From the NCBI GenBank assembly GCA_910575835.1, contig CAJTGB010000013.1, positions 1-64,000 of the forward strand: DNA of 64,000 bases, in the 5' to 3' direction. This DNA comes from Lachnospiraceae bacterium (GTDB lineage: Bacteria; Bacillota; Clostridia; Lachnospirales; Lachnospiraceae). This document shows, piece after piece, positions 1-9,038 of this stretch. Position 1 is the stretch's first letter, and the number at the start of each line of letters is the position of its first letter. Below the pieces are notes generated by a model. It saw only the letters and a program-made list of their open reading frames with translations, searched no databases and was not told the origin of the DNA. Position numbers and translations under genes: made by a program.

Positions 1-131
1 ATTTTTTGACTGGTTTGTCAAGTGTTTTTGAGAAAAAAGTGGGTGATTTTTGAAAAATAGGTTCTGAAAGTCCCAAGAAATAAGGGCTGAAGATTCCGAG
101 AAGTTATACATAAAGTAAGGAGGAAATCAAT

Positions 132-1316
132 ATGCTTAGCAAGGAAAGAGAAGAGAAGCTGGTCGCATTTTGCCAAAAGATGATCCAGGCAAAGAGCTAC
201 AGCGGCCACGAAGACAAGGTGGTAGAGGAGATGAAGCAGTTCTGTGACCAGGAAGGCTTCACAGACGTACATGTGGATAAGTACGGGAACTGCATCTGCC
301 ATATCAAGGGCAAACAGCCCGGACCGAAGATCCTGTTCGACGGACACATGGACACCGTTCCGGTACCGGATGAGAGCGCGTGGGAGCATGATCCGTTCGG
401 GGCAGAGATCATAGACGGGAAGATGTACGGAAGAGGAACCTCTGATATGAAGGGCGCCCTGTCTTCCATGATGGCAGCGGCAATCTACTATGCGAAGGAT
501 TGCGACTACAACTTCCCCGGTGATATCTATGTGGCAGGCGTCGTACACGAGGAGTGCTTTGAGGGAGTTGCGGCAAGAGAGATCAGCGCTTATGTGAAGC
601 CGGATTATGTAGTGATCGGAGAGGCTTCCCAGTTAAATATCAAGATCGGCCAGAGAGGCCGCGGGGAGCTTAAGGTTGAGACCTTCGGCGTGCCGGCGCA
701 CTCTGCAAACCCGGAGAAGGGCGTGAATGCCGTATATAAGATGTGCAAGGTGATCGAGGCGATCCAGGGGCTTAAGCCGACCAATCATCCGGTACTTGGA
801 GACGGGATCTTAGAGCTTGTGGATATCAAGTCCTCACCGTATCCGGGGGCTTCCGTAGTGCCGGATTACTGCCGGGCAACCTATGACAGACGCCTTCTGG
901 TAGGAGAGACGAAGGAGAGCGTGCTTGCACCGATCCAGGAGCTGCTGGATCAGATGATGAAGGAAGATTCCGCGTTAAAGGCGAAGGTGTCCTTCGTGGA
1001 GATGGAAGAAGAGTGCTATACCGGCAACAAGATCAGCAGCGAGAGATTCTTCCCTGGCTGGTTGTATGATGAGAACGAGCCGTTTGTGCAGGATGTGTAT
1101 AAGGAGATGAAGGCGCTTGGGCTGAATCCGACGATCACGAATTATAACTTCTGTACGAACGGAAGCCACTATGCAGGCGAGGCAGGAATCAAGACGCTTG
1201 GTATCGGACCTTCTAAGGAGAATCTTGCGCATACTATCAATGAATATATTGAGATTGAGCAGCTTGTGAAGGTGACGGAGAGCTATTACGGAGTGATGAA
1301 GGCGCTGCTTAAGTAG
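132..1316 (+). CDS. ygeY: YgeY-type M20 family metallohydrolase
   Basis: The 394-residue protein is a zinc hydrolase of the M20/ArgE/DapE family, closest in look to YgeY, a cytoplasmic hydrolase found in anaerobic purine and urate breakdown clusters. Metal ligand positions are visible: H72 in LFDGHMDT, D105 in GRGTSDMKG, the E140-E141 pair, E164 in GEAS and H367 near the C-terminus. The length is normal for the family. The start is set by a TAAGGAGG site eight bases before the ATG. It is the first gene in the window of a run of purine genes on the same strand, so the operon probably begins upstream. The substrate is not known from sequence; an N-acyl or carbamoyl amide product of ring opening is inferred. 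Confidence 0.85.
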   Translation: MLSKEREEKLVAFCQKMIQAKSYSGHEDKVVEEMKQFCDQEGFTDVHVDKYGNCICHIKGKQPGPKILFDGHMDTVPVPDESAWEHDPFGAEIIDGKMYGRGTSDMKGALSSMMAAAIYYAKDCDYNFPGDIYVAGVVHEECFEGVAAREISAYVKPDYVVIGEASQLNIKIGQRGRGELKVETFGVPAHSANPEKGVNAVYKMCKVIEAIQGLKPTNHPVLGDGILELVDIKSSPYPGASVVPDYCRATYDRRLLVGETKESVLAPIQELLDQMMKEDSALKAKVSFVEMEEECYTGNKISSERFFPGWLYDENEPFVQDVYKEMKALGLNPTITNYNFCTNGSHYAGEAGIKTLGIGPSKENLAHTINEYIEIEQLVKVTESYYGVMKALLK

Positions 1317-1358
1317 GTATGTTTGGGCGTTCGGGTGGAAGAGGGTTGCAGTGGGGAC

Positions 1359-1537
1359 GGCCGTTCGGAGATGTCCGTCCTCACGCGGACTGGGCAACGC
1401 TTCGCTGAACTAACGGCTAACTTCGACTAAGGCATTCAGGAAAGCCTTCATGCCTAAGTCTCCGTAAGCCGTGGATTTCATCTACGCTAAAGACGCCCTG
1501 GAATGTCCGCTTAGAGGACGGACATCTTCGAACGGCC
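1359..1537. repeat. Long palindromic element in intergenic DNA
   Basis: A 24-bp arm at 1359-1382 pairs with 1514-1537 with one mismatch. The interior holds a second nested stem: ACGGCT at 1413-1418 pairs with AGCCGT at 1467-1472, and CTAAGGCAT at 1427-1435 pairs with the segment at 1450-1458. No open frame is convincing inside. It looks like a small palindromic interspersed repeat (MITE- or REP-like) or a structured RNA between the hydrolase and dipeptidase genes. Confidence 0.6.
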
Positions 1538-1603
1538 TGTATATTACAAATGGATTCCAGCCGAACGGGCAGAAGTGTTTATATTTTTGAAAGGGGTGGT
1601 AGT

Positions 1604-2530
1604 TTGCAGTTGTTTGATTTGCATTGTGATTCGATCGTTAACTATAAGAAAGAACAATCTGATTTCTTGTGTGGGAAGACGCAGTTTTCGCTGAAGGAGC
1701 TTGATAAGTTTGAGAGATTGTGTCAGACGATGGCTGTTTTCATTCCTGATGATGTCAGGGGTGAAGAGGCGGTTCAGTATTTCCGTGATCATAAGGAATA
1801 TCTGGAGATGCTTCTTAGGAAGCAGAGTGAGATGGCGGAGTTGGTATGTACGCCGGGGGATATTGAACGGATCACTGCGGAAGGCAGATGTGCGGTGATA
1901 CTGGCGGTTGAGAGCGGCGCGGCCCTTGCGGGATCTCTTGATAACGTAGACTATCTTGCGGCAAACGGCGTCAAGATGATGACGCTTGTGTGGAACGGGC
2001 CGAACGAGCTTGGCAGCGGGCAGAAGACCGATCAGGGGCTTACTCCTTTTGGGCGGCAGGCTGTGAAGCGGATGGAAGAGGCGGGGATTATCGTAGATGT
2101 GTCCCACCTGAATGACAGAGGGTTCGGGGAACTGTGCGAGATCGCTGAGAAACCGTTTATCGCGACCCACTCCAATCTTCGTTCCGTATGTTCTCATAAG
2201 AGGAATCTGACGGAAGAGCAGTTCAAGGAGATGATTAACCGTAAGGGACTGGTAGGCGTGAATCTGTATGAGCAGTTCTTGGCGGACGACCATAAGGGAG
2301 ACTTAGACAGCATGTACCGGCATGTAAGCCGGATGCTGGAGCTTGGCGGCGAAGATATTATCGCCTGCGGAAGTGATTTTGACGGTGCGGATATAGACGA
2401 GACACTGGATACCCCGGTCAAATTCGCCCGCTCTGCCGAGTATCTTCTCACAAGGGGAATCTCCGAGAGAACCATAGATAAGATGTTTTTTGAGAATGCA
2501 TTGGATTTCTTTAAAAAGAACTTGAGGTAG
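1604..2530 (+). CDS. M19 (renal dipeptidase family) zinc dipeptidase
   Basis: This is a membrane-dipeptidase-family (M19) amidohydrolase-fold enzyme; the family cleaves dipeptides and related N-acyl amides with a binuclear zinc site. Visible motifs are LFDLHCD (HxD metal pair) at the N-terminus, AVESG, VDVSHLND, ATHSN and GSDFDG. I chose a TTG start at 1604, preceded by AAAGGGGTGG, because the family begins at LFDLHCD; the upstream ATG at 1550 would add 18 residues with no ribosome binding site. It ends four bases before the hydantoinase start, so the two are co-transcribed. Its place between an M20 hydrolase and a hydantoinase suggests it cleaves an intermediate of purine ring breakdown, but this is inference. 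Confidence 0.82.
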   Translation: MQLFDLHCDSIVNYKKEQSDFLCGKTQFSLKELDKFERLCQTMAVFIPDDVRGEEAVQYFRDHKEYLEMLLRKQSEMAELVCTPGDIERITAEGRCAVILAVESGAALAGSLDNVDYLAANGVKMMTLVWNGPNELGSGQKTDQGLTPFGRQAVKRMEEAGIIVDVSHLNDRGFGELCEIAEKPFIATHSNLRSVCSHKRNLTEEQFKEMINRKGLVGVNLYEQFLADDHKGDLDSMYRHVSRMLELGGEDIIACGSDFDGADIDETLDTPVKFARSAEYLLTRGISERTIDKMFFENALDFFKKNLR

Positions 2531-2534
2531 CAAA

Positions 2535-3896
2535 ATGCTGATTAAGAATGGGATCATTGTAACAGAAGACGGACGCTTGGAAGGCGGCTTGCGTATAAGA
2601 GACGGGAAGATTACAGCAGTCGGGACAGAATTAGAACCAGAAGGAGAAGAAGAAGTCCTGGATGCAGAAGGGGCCTATATCCTGCCGGGAGGCGTGGATG
2701 TGCATACTCATATTGATATGCCTGCCGGAGAATGTATGACATCGGATGATTATCTGACCGGGACGAGGGCTGCCGTTATGGGAGGAACCACGGCTGTCAT
2801 GGACTTCCCGGAGTATGACGAGGGAGAGACTCTAATGGACGGCTTAAACTGTTGGCGTAAGAAATCAGAAGGACGGGCATACTGTGATTATGGTTTCCAT
2901 ATGACCGTGTCAGGTTGGGACGAAGGCATGAAGGAGCAGCTTGTCCGCATGAAGGAGCAGGGTATTACTTCTTTCAAAGCCTATACGGCATATCAGGACG
3001 GTATCGGAGTGTATGACGAACAGCTCTTTGGGATTCTTCAGGAGATGAAGGAACTGGATACATTGCTGTGCGTGCACTGTGAGAACGGCGATGTGTTAAG
3101 GCGCCTGCAGCGGCAGTTAAGAGAAGAGAACGCATCCGACATCAGGAATCATCCCAAGTCCCGGCCGAATCTGACGGAGAAGGAAGCAGTATCGAGGGTG
3201 ATCGACTTCGCAGCAATGGCGGATGTACCGGTCTATATCGTGCATGTCAGCACGAAGGAAGCGGCTGAGGTTATAAGGCAGGCCAAACAGAGAGGTCAGA
3301 GAGTTTATGCCGAGACCTGTCCGCAATATCTGCTCCTGGACGAGAGCCTATACGATCTGCCCGGATTCGAGAGCGCCAAATATGTGCTCTCACCGCCGCT
3401 TCGGACGAAAGCCGATCAGGAGGCGCTCTGGAAGGCGCTTGAGGACGGCACGATCGACGCGGTCTCCACGGATCATTGTTCCTTCCGGTTTCATGGGCAG
3501 AAGGACCTGGGGAAAGAGGATTTCACAAGGATTCCAAACGGAACCCCGGGAATAGAGACACGTATGGAGCTGATGCTGGAATACGGAAGCAGGAGAGGGA
3601 TTCCCCTGGAGAAATTAGTAAGTCTTCTGTGTACAGAACCGGCAAGGATCTTCGGTCTTCATCCTGTAAAAGGGACGATCAGGGCGGGAGGCGATGCGGA
3701 TCTGGTCATCGTGAGGGGAGATGCACCTCACAGGATCAGCGCCGGGACGCTGTGTCAGGATGTAGATTATACGCCGTTTGAAGGATTTGAGGTTACTTAT
3801 CAGATACAGGATGTATTTGTGAAAGGTATACAAGCTAAGAGAAAAGGAGAGTGGGTAATGGAGAAGCCGGAGGGAAGATTCTTATTCTGCCGGTAA
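2535..3896 (+). CDS. Dihydropyrimidinase/hydantoinase family cyclic amidohydrolase
   Basis: A 453-residue cyclic amidohydrolase that opens hydantoin- or dihydropyrimidine-type rings. The family signature is complete: H57 and H59 in DVHTHID, the carboxylated lysine K148 in SFKAY, H181 in VHCENG, H237 in VHVSTKE and D313 in STDHC. Length is typical. The gene follows the dipeptidase after four bases. In purine clusters such enzymes (HyuA/HydA type) open the five-membered rings that appear after purine breakdown, for example allantoin- or hydantoin-like products; which ring is used here cannot be read from sequence. D-hydantoinase and allantoinase are the main alternatives. Confidence 0.87.
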   Translation: MLIKNGIIVTEDGRLEGGLRIRDGKITAVGTELEPEGEEEVLDAEGAYILPGGVDVHTHIDMPAGECMTSDDYLTGTRAAVMGGTTAVMDFPEYDEGETLMDGLNCWRKKSEGRAYCDYGFHMTVSGWDEGMKEQLVRMKEQGITSFKAYTAYQDGIGVYDEQLFGILQEMKELDTLLCVHCENGDVLRRLQRQLREENASDIRNHPKSRPNLTEKEAVSRVIDFAAMADVPVYIVHVSTKEAAEVIRQAKQRGQRVYAETCPQYLLLDESLYDLPGFESAKYVLSPPLRTKADQEALWKALEDGTIDAVSTDHCSFRFHGQKDLGKEDFTRIPNGTPGIETRMELMLEYGSRRGIPLEKLVSLLCTEPARIFGLHPVKGTIRAGGDADLVIVRGDAPHRISAGTLCQDVDYTPFEGFEVTYQIQDVFVKGIQAKRKGEWVMEKPEGRFLFCR

Positions 3897-4209
3897 GAAA
3901 CGAAAAAAGACGAAAAGAGAAGATATGAAGAGTTCGGCATGAGGGCATGGCCCCTTGTGAGGCGGTTGGCTTTCACTGACTTTAGTCAACCACCTATGCA
4001 TGTATTCCGAACGAGAGGGAAGATATATTCTCTGCATGTACGCAGGATATTAATATTTGTATTGTGACATTAGAAGATATTAGAACCGGATGCCGTGCGG
4101 GTATCCTGCGGGGCACTACGAAGTCAGTTGTTGGAGACTGTCCGAAAGCAGTTTCGAGCAGTCTTAAGAACGGGAAGAAGCCCCGTTCGGACAAAATGGA
4201 AGGGTAAAA
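3897..4209 (+). promoter_or_regulatory. Structured leader before first purine permease
   Basis: This 313-base gap contains no convincing gene. Several stems are visible: GGCGGTTGGCTTTC near 3970 pairs imperfectly with the segment ending CAACCACC, GACTGTCC... pairs with ...GCAGTC near 4135-4165, and AACGGG pairs with CCCGTT near 4170-4190 just before the ribosome binding site of the permease. The pattern is consistent with a 5' regulatory RNA or a weak attenuator, but I recognise no known riboswitch core. Confidence 0.3.
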
Positions 4210-5595
4210 ATGAAAACGAATACTTCAGAAAGTACTTCAAGAAGCACCGCTATTTATGAATTGGATGGCAGACCGCCTATTACGCAGGCATTTCCGCTGG
4301 GATTGCAGCAATTGCTTGCAATGTTTGTGGGAAATATCGTTCCCATGTTACTGGTATCAGGGACAGCAGGACTTTCAACGGCCGAATCAACCCTGTTGTT
4401 GCAATGTTCACTTTTAGGTGCGGGTGTAGCAACCCTGATCCAGGCATTTCCGATCAAATTCGGGAAGGTTCAGATCGGTTCGGGTCTGCCGGTTATGATG
4501 GGATTAACTTATACGTTTCTTCCTATCTGTATTTCAGTATCGGTCAATTACGGGCTGGCAGCTCTGTTTGGAGCACAGTTGATCGGAGGATTGGTGTCGA
4601 TCATCATAGGATTCGCGCTTCCGAAGGTGCGCAGGTTCTTCCCGCCGATCGTGACGGGTACGATCATCGTATCCATCGGCGTCTCCTGTTTCCCGACAGC
4701 GGCGTATAATCTGGCGGGAGGCCAGGGATCGCCGGATACGGGTCTGGCATATAACTGGATCATCGGCGGGATCGTTATCGTGGCGATCATGCTTTGCTCT
4801 GGATTCGGTAAAGGCCTTGTAAACGCGGCGGCGATCCTGATCGGTATGGTGGCAGGTTATCTGGTCTCTGTTGTGTGGGGGATCGTGGATTTTACTCCTG
4901 TGGCGGAGGCGGCATGGTTCTCGCTTCCGAAGCCGATGGCGTTCGGCTTGGAATTCCATATGGATTTCGCTGTTGTATTCATACTGCTGTTCTTCATCAA
5001 CGCGGTAGAGATGACGGGAGATTTTACAGTATCGGCGACAGGCGGACTGAACAGACAGCCTAAGAATTCCGAGCTGCAGGGAGGTATCGTAGGGAATTCG
5101 GTTGCCTGCATCTTCTCATCTTTCTTCAATTGTTTTGCAACCGGAACCTACAGCCAGTGTTCAGGAATCGTGGCTCTGACCAAGGTGTGCAGCAGATTCG
5201 TTATGGGATGCGCGGCGGTGACCCTTGTGGTTGCGGCATTCTGCCCGAAGCTGTCGGCGCTGTTGTCTACCATACCAAACTGTGTGATCGGCGGAGCGAC
5301 GATCGTGGTATTCTCTATGATCGCACTGTCCGGCATGAGCCTTGTATCAAGGAGCAGATTCACAAGCCGCAGCATGCTGCTGTGCGGAACATCACTGGCG
5401 CTTGGCCTTGGGATCTCCTTTGCAAAGGATACATTGGCAGGCGCGGGAGAATATGTGCAGATGTTCTTCGGTGAGTCCAGTATCATCCTGGTAGCCGGAA
5501 CAGCGCTTATATTGAACATTCTGCTTCCGAAGGACGGAGTGGATAAAGTAGTAGAAGAGGAGATGCTTGCGGAGATCAGGCAGGCAGCAGATTAA
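4210..5595 (+). CDS. NCS2 family nucleobase permease (copy 1)
   Basis: A 461-residue integral membrane transporter of the uracil/xanthine (NCS2/NAT) family, with about 14 hydrophobic segments, expected to import a purine or urate with protons at the plasma membrane. The first helix shows LQQLLAMFVG where the family usually has QH, helix 8 has the expected acidic AVEMTGD, and the NAT signature region reads QCSGIVALTK instead of QNxGxxxxT. These two changes at substrate-site positions make altered specificity plausible. AGGGTAAAA precedes the ATG. The SsnA-type deaminase follows after 32 bases, linking uptake with deamination. Confidence 0.88.
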   Translation: MKTNTSESTSRSTAIYELDGRPPITQAFPLGLQQLLAMFVGNIVPMLLVSGTAGLSTAESTLLLQCSLLGAGVATLIQAFPIKFGKVQIGSGLPVMMGLTYTFLPICISVSVNYGLAALFGAQLIGGLVSIIIGFALPKVRRFFPPIVTGTIIVSIGVSCFPTAAYNLAGGQGSPDTGLAYNWIIGGIVIVAIMLCSGFGKGLVNAAAILIGMVAGYLVSVVWGIVDFTPVAEAAWFSLPKPMAFGLEFHMDFAVVFILLFFINAVEMTGDFTVSATGGLNRQPKNSELQGGIVGNSVACIFSSFFNCFATGTYSQCSGIVALTKVCSRFVMGCAAVTLVVAAFCPKLSALLSTIPNCVIGGATIVVFSMIALSGMSLVSRSRFTSRSMLLCGTSLALGLGISFAKDTLAGAGEYVQMFFGESSIILVAGTALILNILLPKDGVDKVVEEEMLAEIRQAAD

Positions 5596-5627
5596 GAAAT
5601 AGATAATAAAAAACGGAGGATATACGA

Positions 5628-7034
5628 ATGATTGATCATTTACTGAAAAACGGAATTATTGTAACTGTAAATAAGGAAAGAGAGATCTTATATCATGGAG
5701 CGATCGCGATCCAGGGAAATAAGATCGTAGATATCGGAGACAGCGACGCGCTGGAGAAGAAATACACGGATGTGGCAGAGGTTACAGATCTTGACGGCAA
5801 GGTAGTGTTCCCGGGATTCATCAATACGCACAACCATCTGTTCCAGACACTCCTTAAGGGGCTTGGAGATGATATGGTATTGAAGGACTGGCTGGCAACT
5901 ATGACCTTCCCGGCAGCGACAAATCTCACAAGAGAGGATTGTTATCTCGGCGCAATGCTTGGTTGTATGGAAGGGCTTCACAGCGGTATCACCACAATGG
6001 TAGATTACATGTATCCGCATAACCGTGCAGGACTGTGCGACGGTATCATCGATGCATACAAGGAACTTGGAATCCGCGGTATCCTGGGAAGAGGATGTAT
6101 GGATTCAGCAGAGAACTTCGGCGTGCATCCGGGAATCATGCAGCAGAAGGATGTTGTGGAGGAGGATGTAAGAAGGCTGTTCGAGACCTACCACAATTCC
6201 GAGGACGGAAGAATCAAGATCTGGGTGGCTCCGGCCGCTATGTGGTCCAATTCCAGGGAAATGCTTGAGATGCTGTGGAAGGTGACGAATGAATATAAGT
6301 CCGGTTTCACAGTACATATCTCAGAGACAGAGTTCGACAGAGAGGCTACCAAGGCGCTCCATGGATTGTACGACGCACCGCTCTTAGAGGAGCTTGGCAT
6401 CGTAGGACCGAACGTACTGATGGTACATTGCTGCTATCTGACCGACGAAGATATGGATATGGCGCAGAAATACGACATCAAGGTTTCTCACAACGTATGC
6501 TCCAATCAGTATTTGTCTTCTGGAGTAGCGCGGGTACCGGAGATGTTGGAGAGAGGCATCAATGTGAGCCTTGGCGTAGACGGCGCGGCGAGCAACAACG
6601 CTCAGGATATGGTAGAGCTGATGAAGTTCACAGCGCTGCAGCATAAGGTTGCGACGAAGAATCCGCTGGCGATCTCCGCAGAGAAGGTCCTGGAGCTTGC
6701 AACCATCGACGGAGCGCGTGCAGTAGGCCTTGAAAATGAGATCGGCTCTCTGGAGACAGGCAAGAAGGCAGACCTGGTGATCTTCGATCCGTTGGAGTGC
6801 CCGAAGGCGATCCCGATGCACAATCCGGTATCTACGCTGGTATATTCTTCTTCGCTTAAGAACATTACAGGCGTGATGGTAGACGGACAGGTGATCGTAA
6901 AGGACGGAATCATCGTCCGCGTGAAGGATGAGAAGGAAGTATACCGTTCCGTACAGAGATGCGCGGAAGACCTGTGCGTGCGCGGCAATATCACGAACCG
7001 CAGAGAAGGACATAAGTGGAACAGCGTATATTAA
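5628..7034 (+). CDS. ssnA: SsnA-type amidohydrolase (purine deaminase-like)
   Basis: A 468-residue metal-dependent amidohydrolase of the ATZ/TRZ/guanine-deaminase superfamily, closest in look to SsnA and to 8-oxoguanine deaminases. Visible motifs are PGFINTHNH (H68 and H70 metal ligands), VHISET, MVHCCYLTDED, SHNVCSN and SLGVDGAASNN (aspartate metal ligand). An aminated purine such as guanine or 8-oxoguanine is the probable substrate class. GGAGG lies upstream of the ATG. It sits between two NCS2 permeases and before the molybdenum hydroxylase genes, which fits deamination to a xanthine- or urate-like product before oxidation. Exact substrate is inference. Confidence 0.8.
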   Translation: MIDHLLKNGIIVTVNKEREILYHGAIAIQGNKIVDIGDSDALEKKYTDVAEVTDLDGKVVFPGFINTHNHLFQTLLKGLGDDMVLKDWLATMTFPAATNLTREDCYLGAMLGCMEGLHSGITTMVDYMYPHNRAGLCDGIIDAYKELGIRGILGRGCMDSAENFGVHPGIMQQKDVVEEDVRRLFETYHNSEDGRIKIWVAPAAMWSNSREMLEMLWKVTNEYKSGFTVHISETEFDREATKALHGLYDAPLLEELGIVGPNVLMVHCCYLTDEDMDMAQKYDIKVSHNVCSNQYLSSGVARVPEMLERGINVSLGVDGAASNNAQDMVELMKFTALQHKVATKNPLAISAEKVLELATIDGARAVGLENEIGSLETGKKADLVIFDPLECPKAIPMHNPVSTLVYSSSLKNITGVMVDGQVIVKDGIIVRVKDEKEVYRSVQRCAEDLCVRGNITNRREGHKWNSVY

Positions 7035-7045
7035 TATGATACATC

Positions 7046-7158
7046 TGTGCAGCGGTAATTTTGAGCAGCCCTTTTAGCCGCTGCACATTCAGAGAGGAAT
7101 ACTCCCGCAGTCTGAGTACGGAGACTGACAGGTGCATGGCAGCAAAGATCTGCGGGAG
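7046..7158 (+). promoter_or_regulatory. Two-hairpin structured leader before second permease
   Basis: Two strong stems occupy the 141-base gap. TGTGCAGCGG (7046-7055) pairs perfectly with CCGCTGCACA (7078-7087). CTCCCGCAG (7102-7110) pairs perfectly with CTGCGGGAG (7150-7158) and encloses a small inner stem, AGTCT with AGACT. The second stem ends a few bases before the GAGGAG ribosome binding site of the permease. No U-run follows either stem, so this is not a standard terminator. A regulatory RNA or mRNA-processing element is likely; I do not recognise a known family. Confidence 0.45.
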
Positions 7159-7175
7159 AAAAGAGGAGAAATAAT

Positions 7176-8516
7176 ATGGCAAATAATATAAATACAGATA
7201 ATTCCTTATTTATATATGAAGGAAAGCCGTCTGTTGCGAGAATCATCCCGATCTCGCTTCAGCATGTTATGGCAATGTTCGTCGGCACGGTCACAGTACC
7301 GATGGTGGTGGCAAATGCATGCGGAGTTTCAGATGCCGAGCGTCAGCTTCTTATTCAGTTCGCGCTCTTAATGGCGGGGATCAGTACCTTGATTCAATTG
7401 TATCCGATCAAGATGTTCGGTGCAAGAGTACCCACCGTATTCAGCGTAGGCTTCACGTTCGTGCCTACCCTTACAGCCATCGGTGCGCAGTACGGATTAT
7501 CCGGTGTGTTCGGGGCACAGATCATAGCGGGGATCGAGACCTTGATCATGGGATTCGGAATCAAGTATATCAGGAAGTTCTTCCCGCCGTTTGTGACAGG
7601 GACGATCATCCTTGCGATTGGACTGTCCCTCTACCCGATCGCCATTAAGTATATGGCAGGCGGGGAAGGAAGCGAAGGCTTTGGTTCACTCCAGAACTGG
7701 ATCATTGCAGGCGTAACGTTGATAACGGTTATTATCTGTAATATGTGCTGTACAGGATATGTTCAGCTTGCGGGAATCGTGATCGGTGTAGTGGTAGGAT
7801 ATGCAGTATCTCTGTTTATGGGAAATATTGATTTCAGCGGTATTGCGGACGCCGGTTGGCTTACCATTCCGGTACCGTTCCGGTTCGGGATCAGCTTCTC
7901 GCCGACAGCGGTAGTCGCAATTGTCCTTCTTACGGTGGTCAATGTCATGCAGACCGTAGGCGATATCACAGGAACGACTGTGGGAGGCTATGGCCGCGAG
8001 CCTAAGAGCGAGGAACTCTCAGGCGGTATCCTGGCATCCGGCGTGGTTACTCTGTTGGGGGCCTGCTTCGGAGGACTGCCGGTATCTACATACAGCCAGA
8101 ATGTGGGAATCGTATCTATGACGAAGGTGGTAAACCGCAGAGTGATCGGAGCAGCAGCAGGATTCATGCTGATCCTTGGACTGGTTCCGAAGTTCAGCGC
8201 GCTGATGTCTACAATGCCAAAGGCGGTGATCGGAGGAGCGACGGTTATCGTATTCGGTATGATCACCATTACCGGAGTCCGTCTTATGAAGGAGGACCTG
8301 TCATTCCGGAACGGAACCATCGCCGGCTTGTCCCTTGCCCTTGGACTTGGGGCTTCTATGGCGCCGGCGGCGATAAGCGGATTCCCGGAGGGAATGCACA
8401 TGTTCCTGACAGAGCCGATCCTGGTATCAGGACTTATGGCTCTTGTATTGAATCTTGTGGTTCCTAAGGATCCAGAGGATGAAGTGCAGGCAGATATGGA
8501 AGCACAGACTGAATAA
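7176..8516 (+). CDS. NCS2 family xanthine/urate-type permease (copy 2)
   Basis: A 446-residue NCS2/NAT transporter with the usual 14-helix hydrophobic pattern. The first helix has the classical SLQHVMAMFVG, and the signature motif QNVGIVSMTK matches QNxGxxxxT(R/K) of xanthine and urate carriers. The helix-8 position that is usually acidic reads NVMQTVGD, with Gln instead of Glu. It is clearly related to the permease at 4210 but diverged, so the cluster carries two carriers with probably different substrates. The [2Fe-2S] subunit of the hydroxylase starts 27 bases downstream. Import of xanthine, hypoxanthine or urate is the likely role. Confidence 0.88.
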   Translation: MANNINTDNSLFIYEGKPSVARIIPISLQHVMAMFVGTVTVPMVVANACGVSDAERQLLIQFALLMAGISTLIQLYPIKMFGARVPTVFSVGFTFVPTLTAIGAQYGLSGVFGAQIIAGIETLIMGFGIKYIRKFFPPFVTGTIILAIGLSLYPIAIKYMAGGEGSEGFGSLQNWIIAGVTLITVIICNMCCTGYVQLAGIVIGVVVGYAVSLFMGNIDFSGIADAGWLTIPVPFRFGISFSPTAVVAIVLLTVVNVMQTVGDITGTTVGGYGREPKSEELSGGILASGVVTLLGACFGGLPVSTYSQNVGIVSMTKVVNRRVIGAAAGFMLILGLVPKFSALMSTMPKAVIGGATVIVFGMITITGVRLMKEDLSFRNGTIAGLSLALGLGASMAPAAISGFPEGMHMFLTEPILVSGLMALVLNLVVPKDPEDEVQADMEAQTE

Positions 8517-8543
8517 ATATTGAGAAGTTAAAGGATAGAAGCG

Positions 8544-9038
8544 ATGAAAAATATTAAATTTGAAATTAATGGAGAATGGAAACAACTGGAGATCCAGGAA
8601 TCATGGTCGCTGCTATATATTATTCGTGAGGTGCTGGGGCTTACAGGGACCAAATGCGGCTGCCAGGACAGTTGTCTGGACGGCGGCTGCGGCGCCTGTG
8701 TCGTGATCGTAGACGGCGAGGCGAAGCGTTCCTGCAGGATCAAGGGATGTACGCTTGAAGGAGCCAGGGTTTTGACGATCGAAGGTGTGGCGGACGGAGA
8801 GAGGCTGCACCCGATACAGCAGGCATTTATTGATGCGGGAGCCGTGCAGTGCGGCTTCTGCACCCCCGGAATGGTCATGAGGGCGAAGGCGCTTCTGGAT
8901 AAGAATTTATCGCCGACCGAAGAAGAGGTACGCCAGGCGCTTTCAGGGCATATCTGCCGGTGCGGAGGTTTTCAGAAGATCGTGGAGGCGATTATTTTAG
9001 CGGCGGAGAGAATGCGGGGTGAATCAGATGAAAGGTAA
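8544..9038 (+). CDS. [2Fe-2S] subunit of xanthine dehydrogenase-like hydroxylase
   Basis: A 164-residue iron-sulfur subunit that passes electrons from the molybdenum site. The plant-type [2Fe-2S] cluster is bound by C44, C49, C52 and C64, and the second cluster by C103, C106, C138 and C140 (QCGFCTPGM and HICRCGG). An odd feature is the segment KCGCQDSC before the first ligand, which adds about four residues and two extra cysteines (C38, C40) compared with the normal GTKxGC start. The next gene begins inside its 3' end, showing translational coupling. No FAD-subunit gene is present beside it. Confidence 0.9.
   Translation: MKNIKFEINGEWKQLEIQESWSLLYIIREVLGLTGTKCGCQDSCLDGGCGACVVIVDGEAKRSCRIKGCTLEGARVLTIEGVADGERLHPIQQAFIDAGAVQCGFCTPGMVMRAKALLDKNLSPTEEEVRQALSGHICRCGGFQKIVEAIILAAERMRGESDER

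Noticed and set aside
975-1397. Minus-strand frames opposite the purine genes
   Set aside because: They are antisense shadows of well supported genes, with no own signals.
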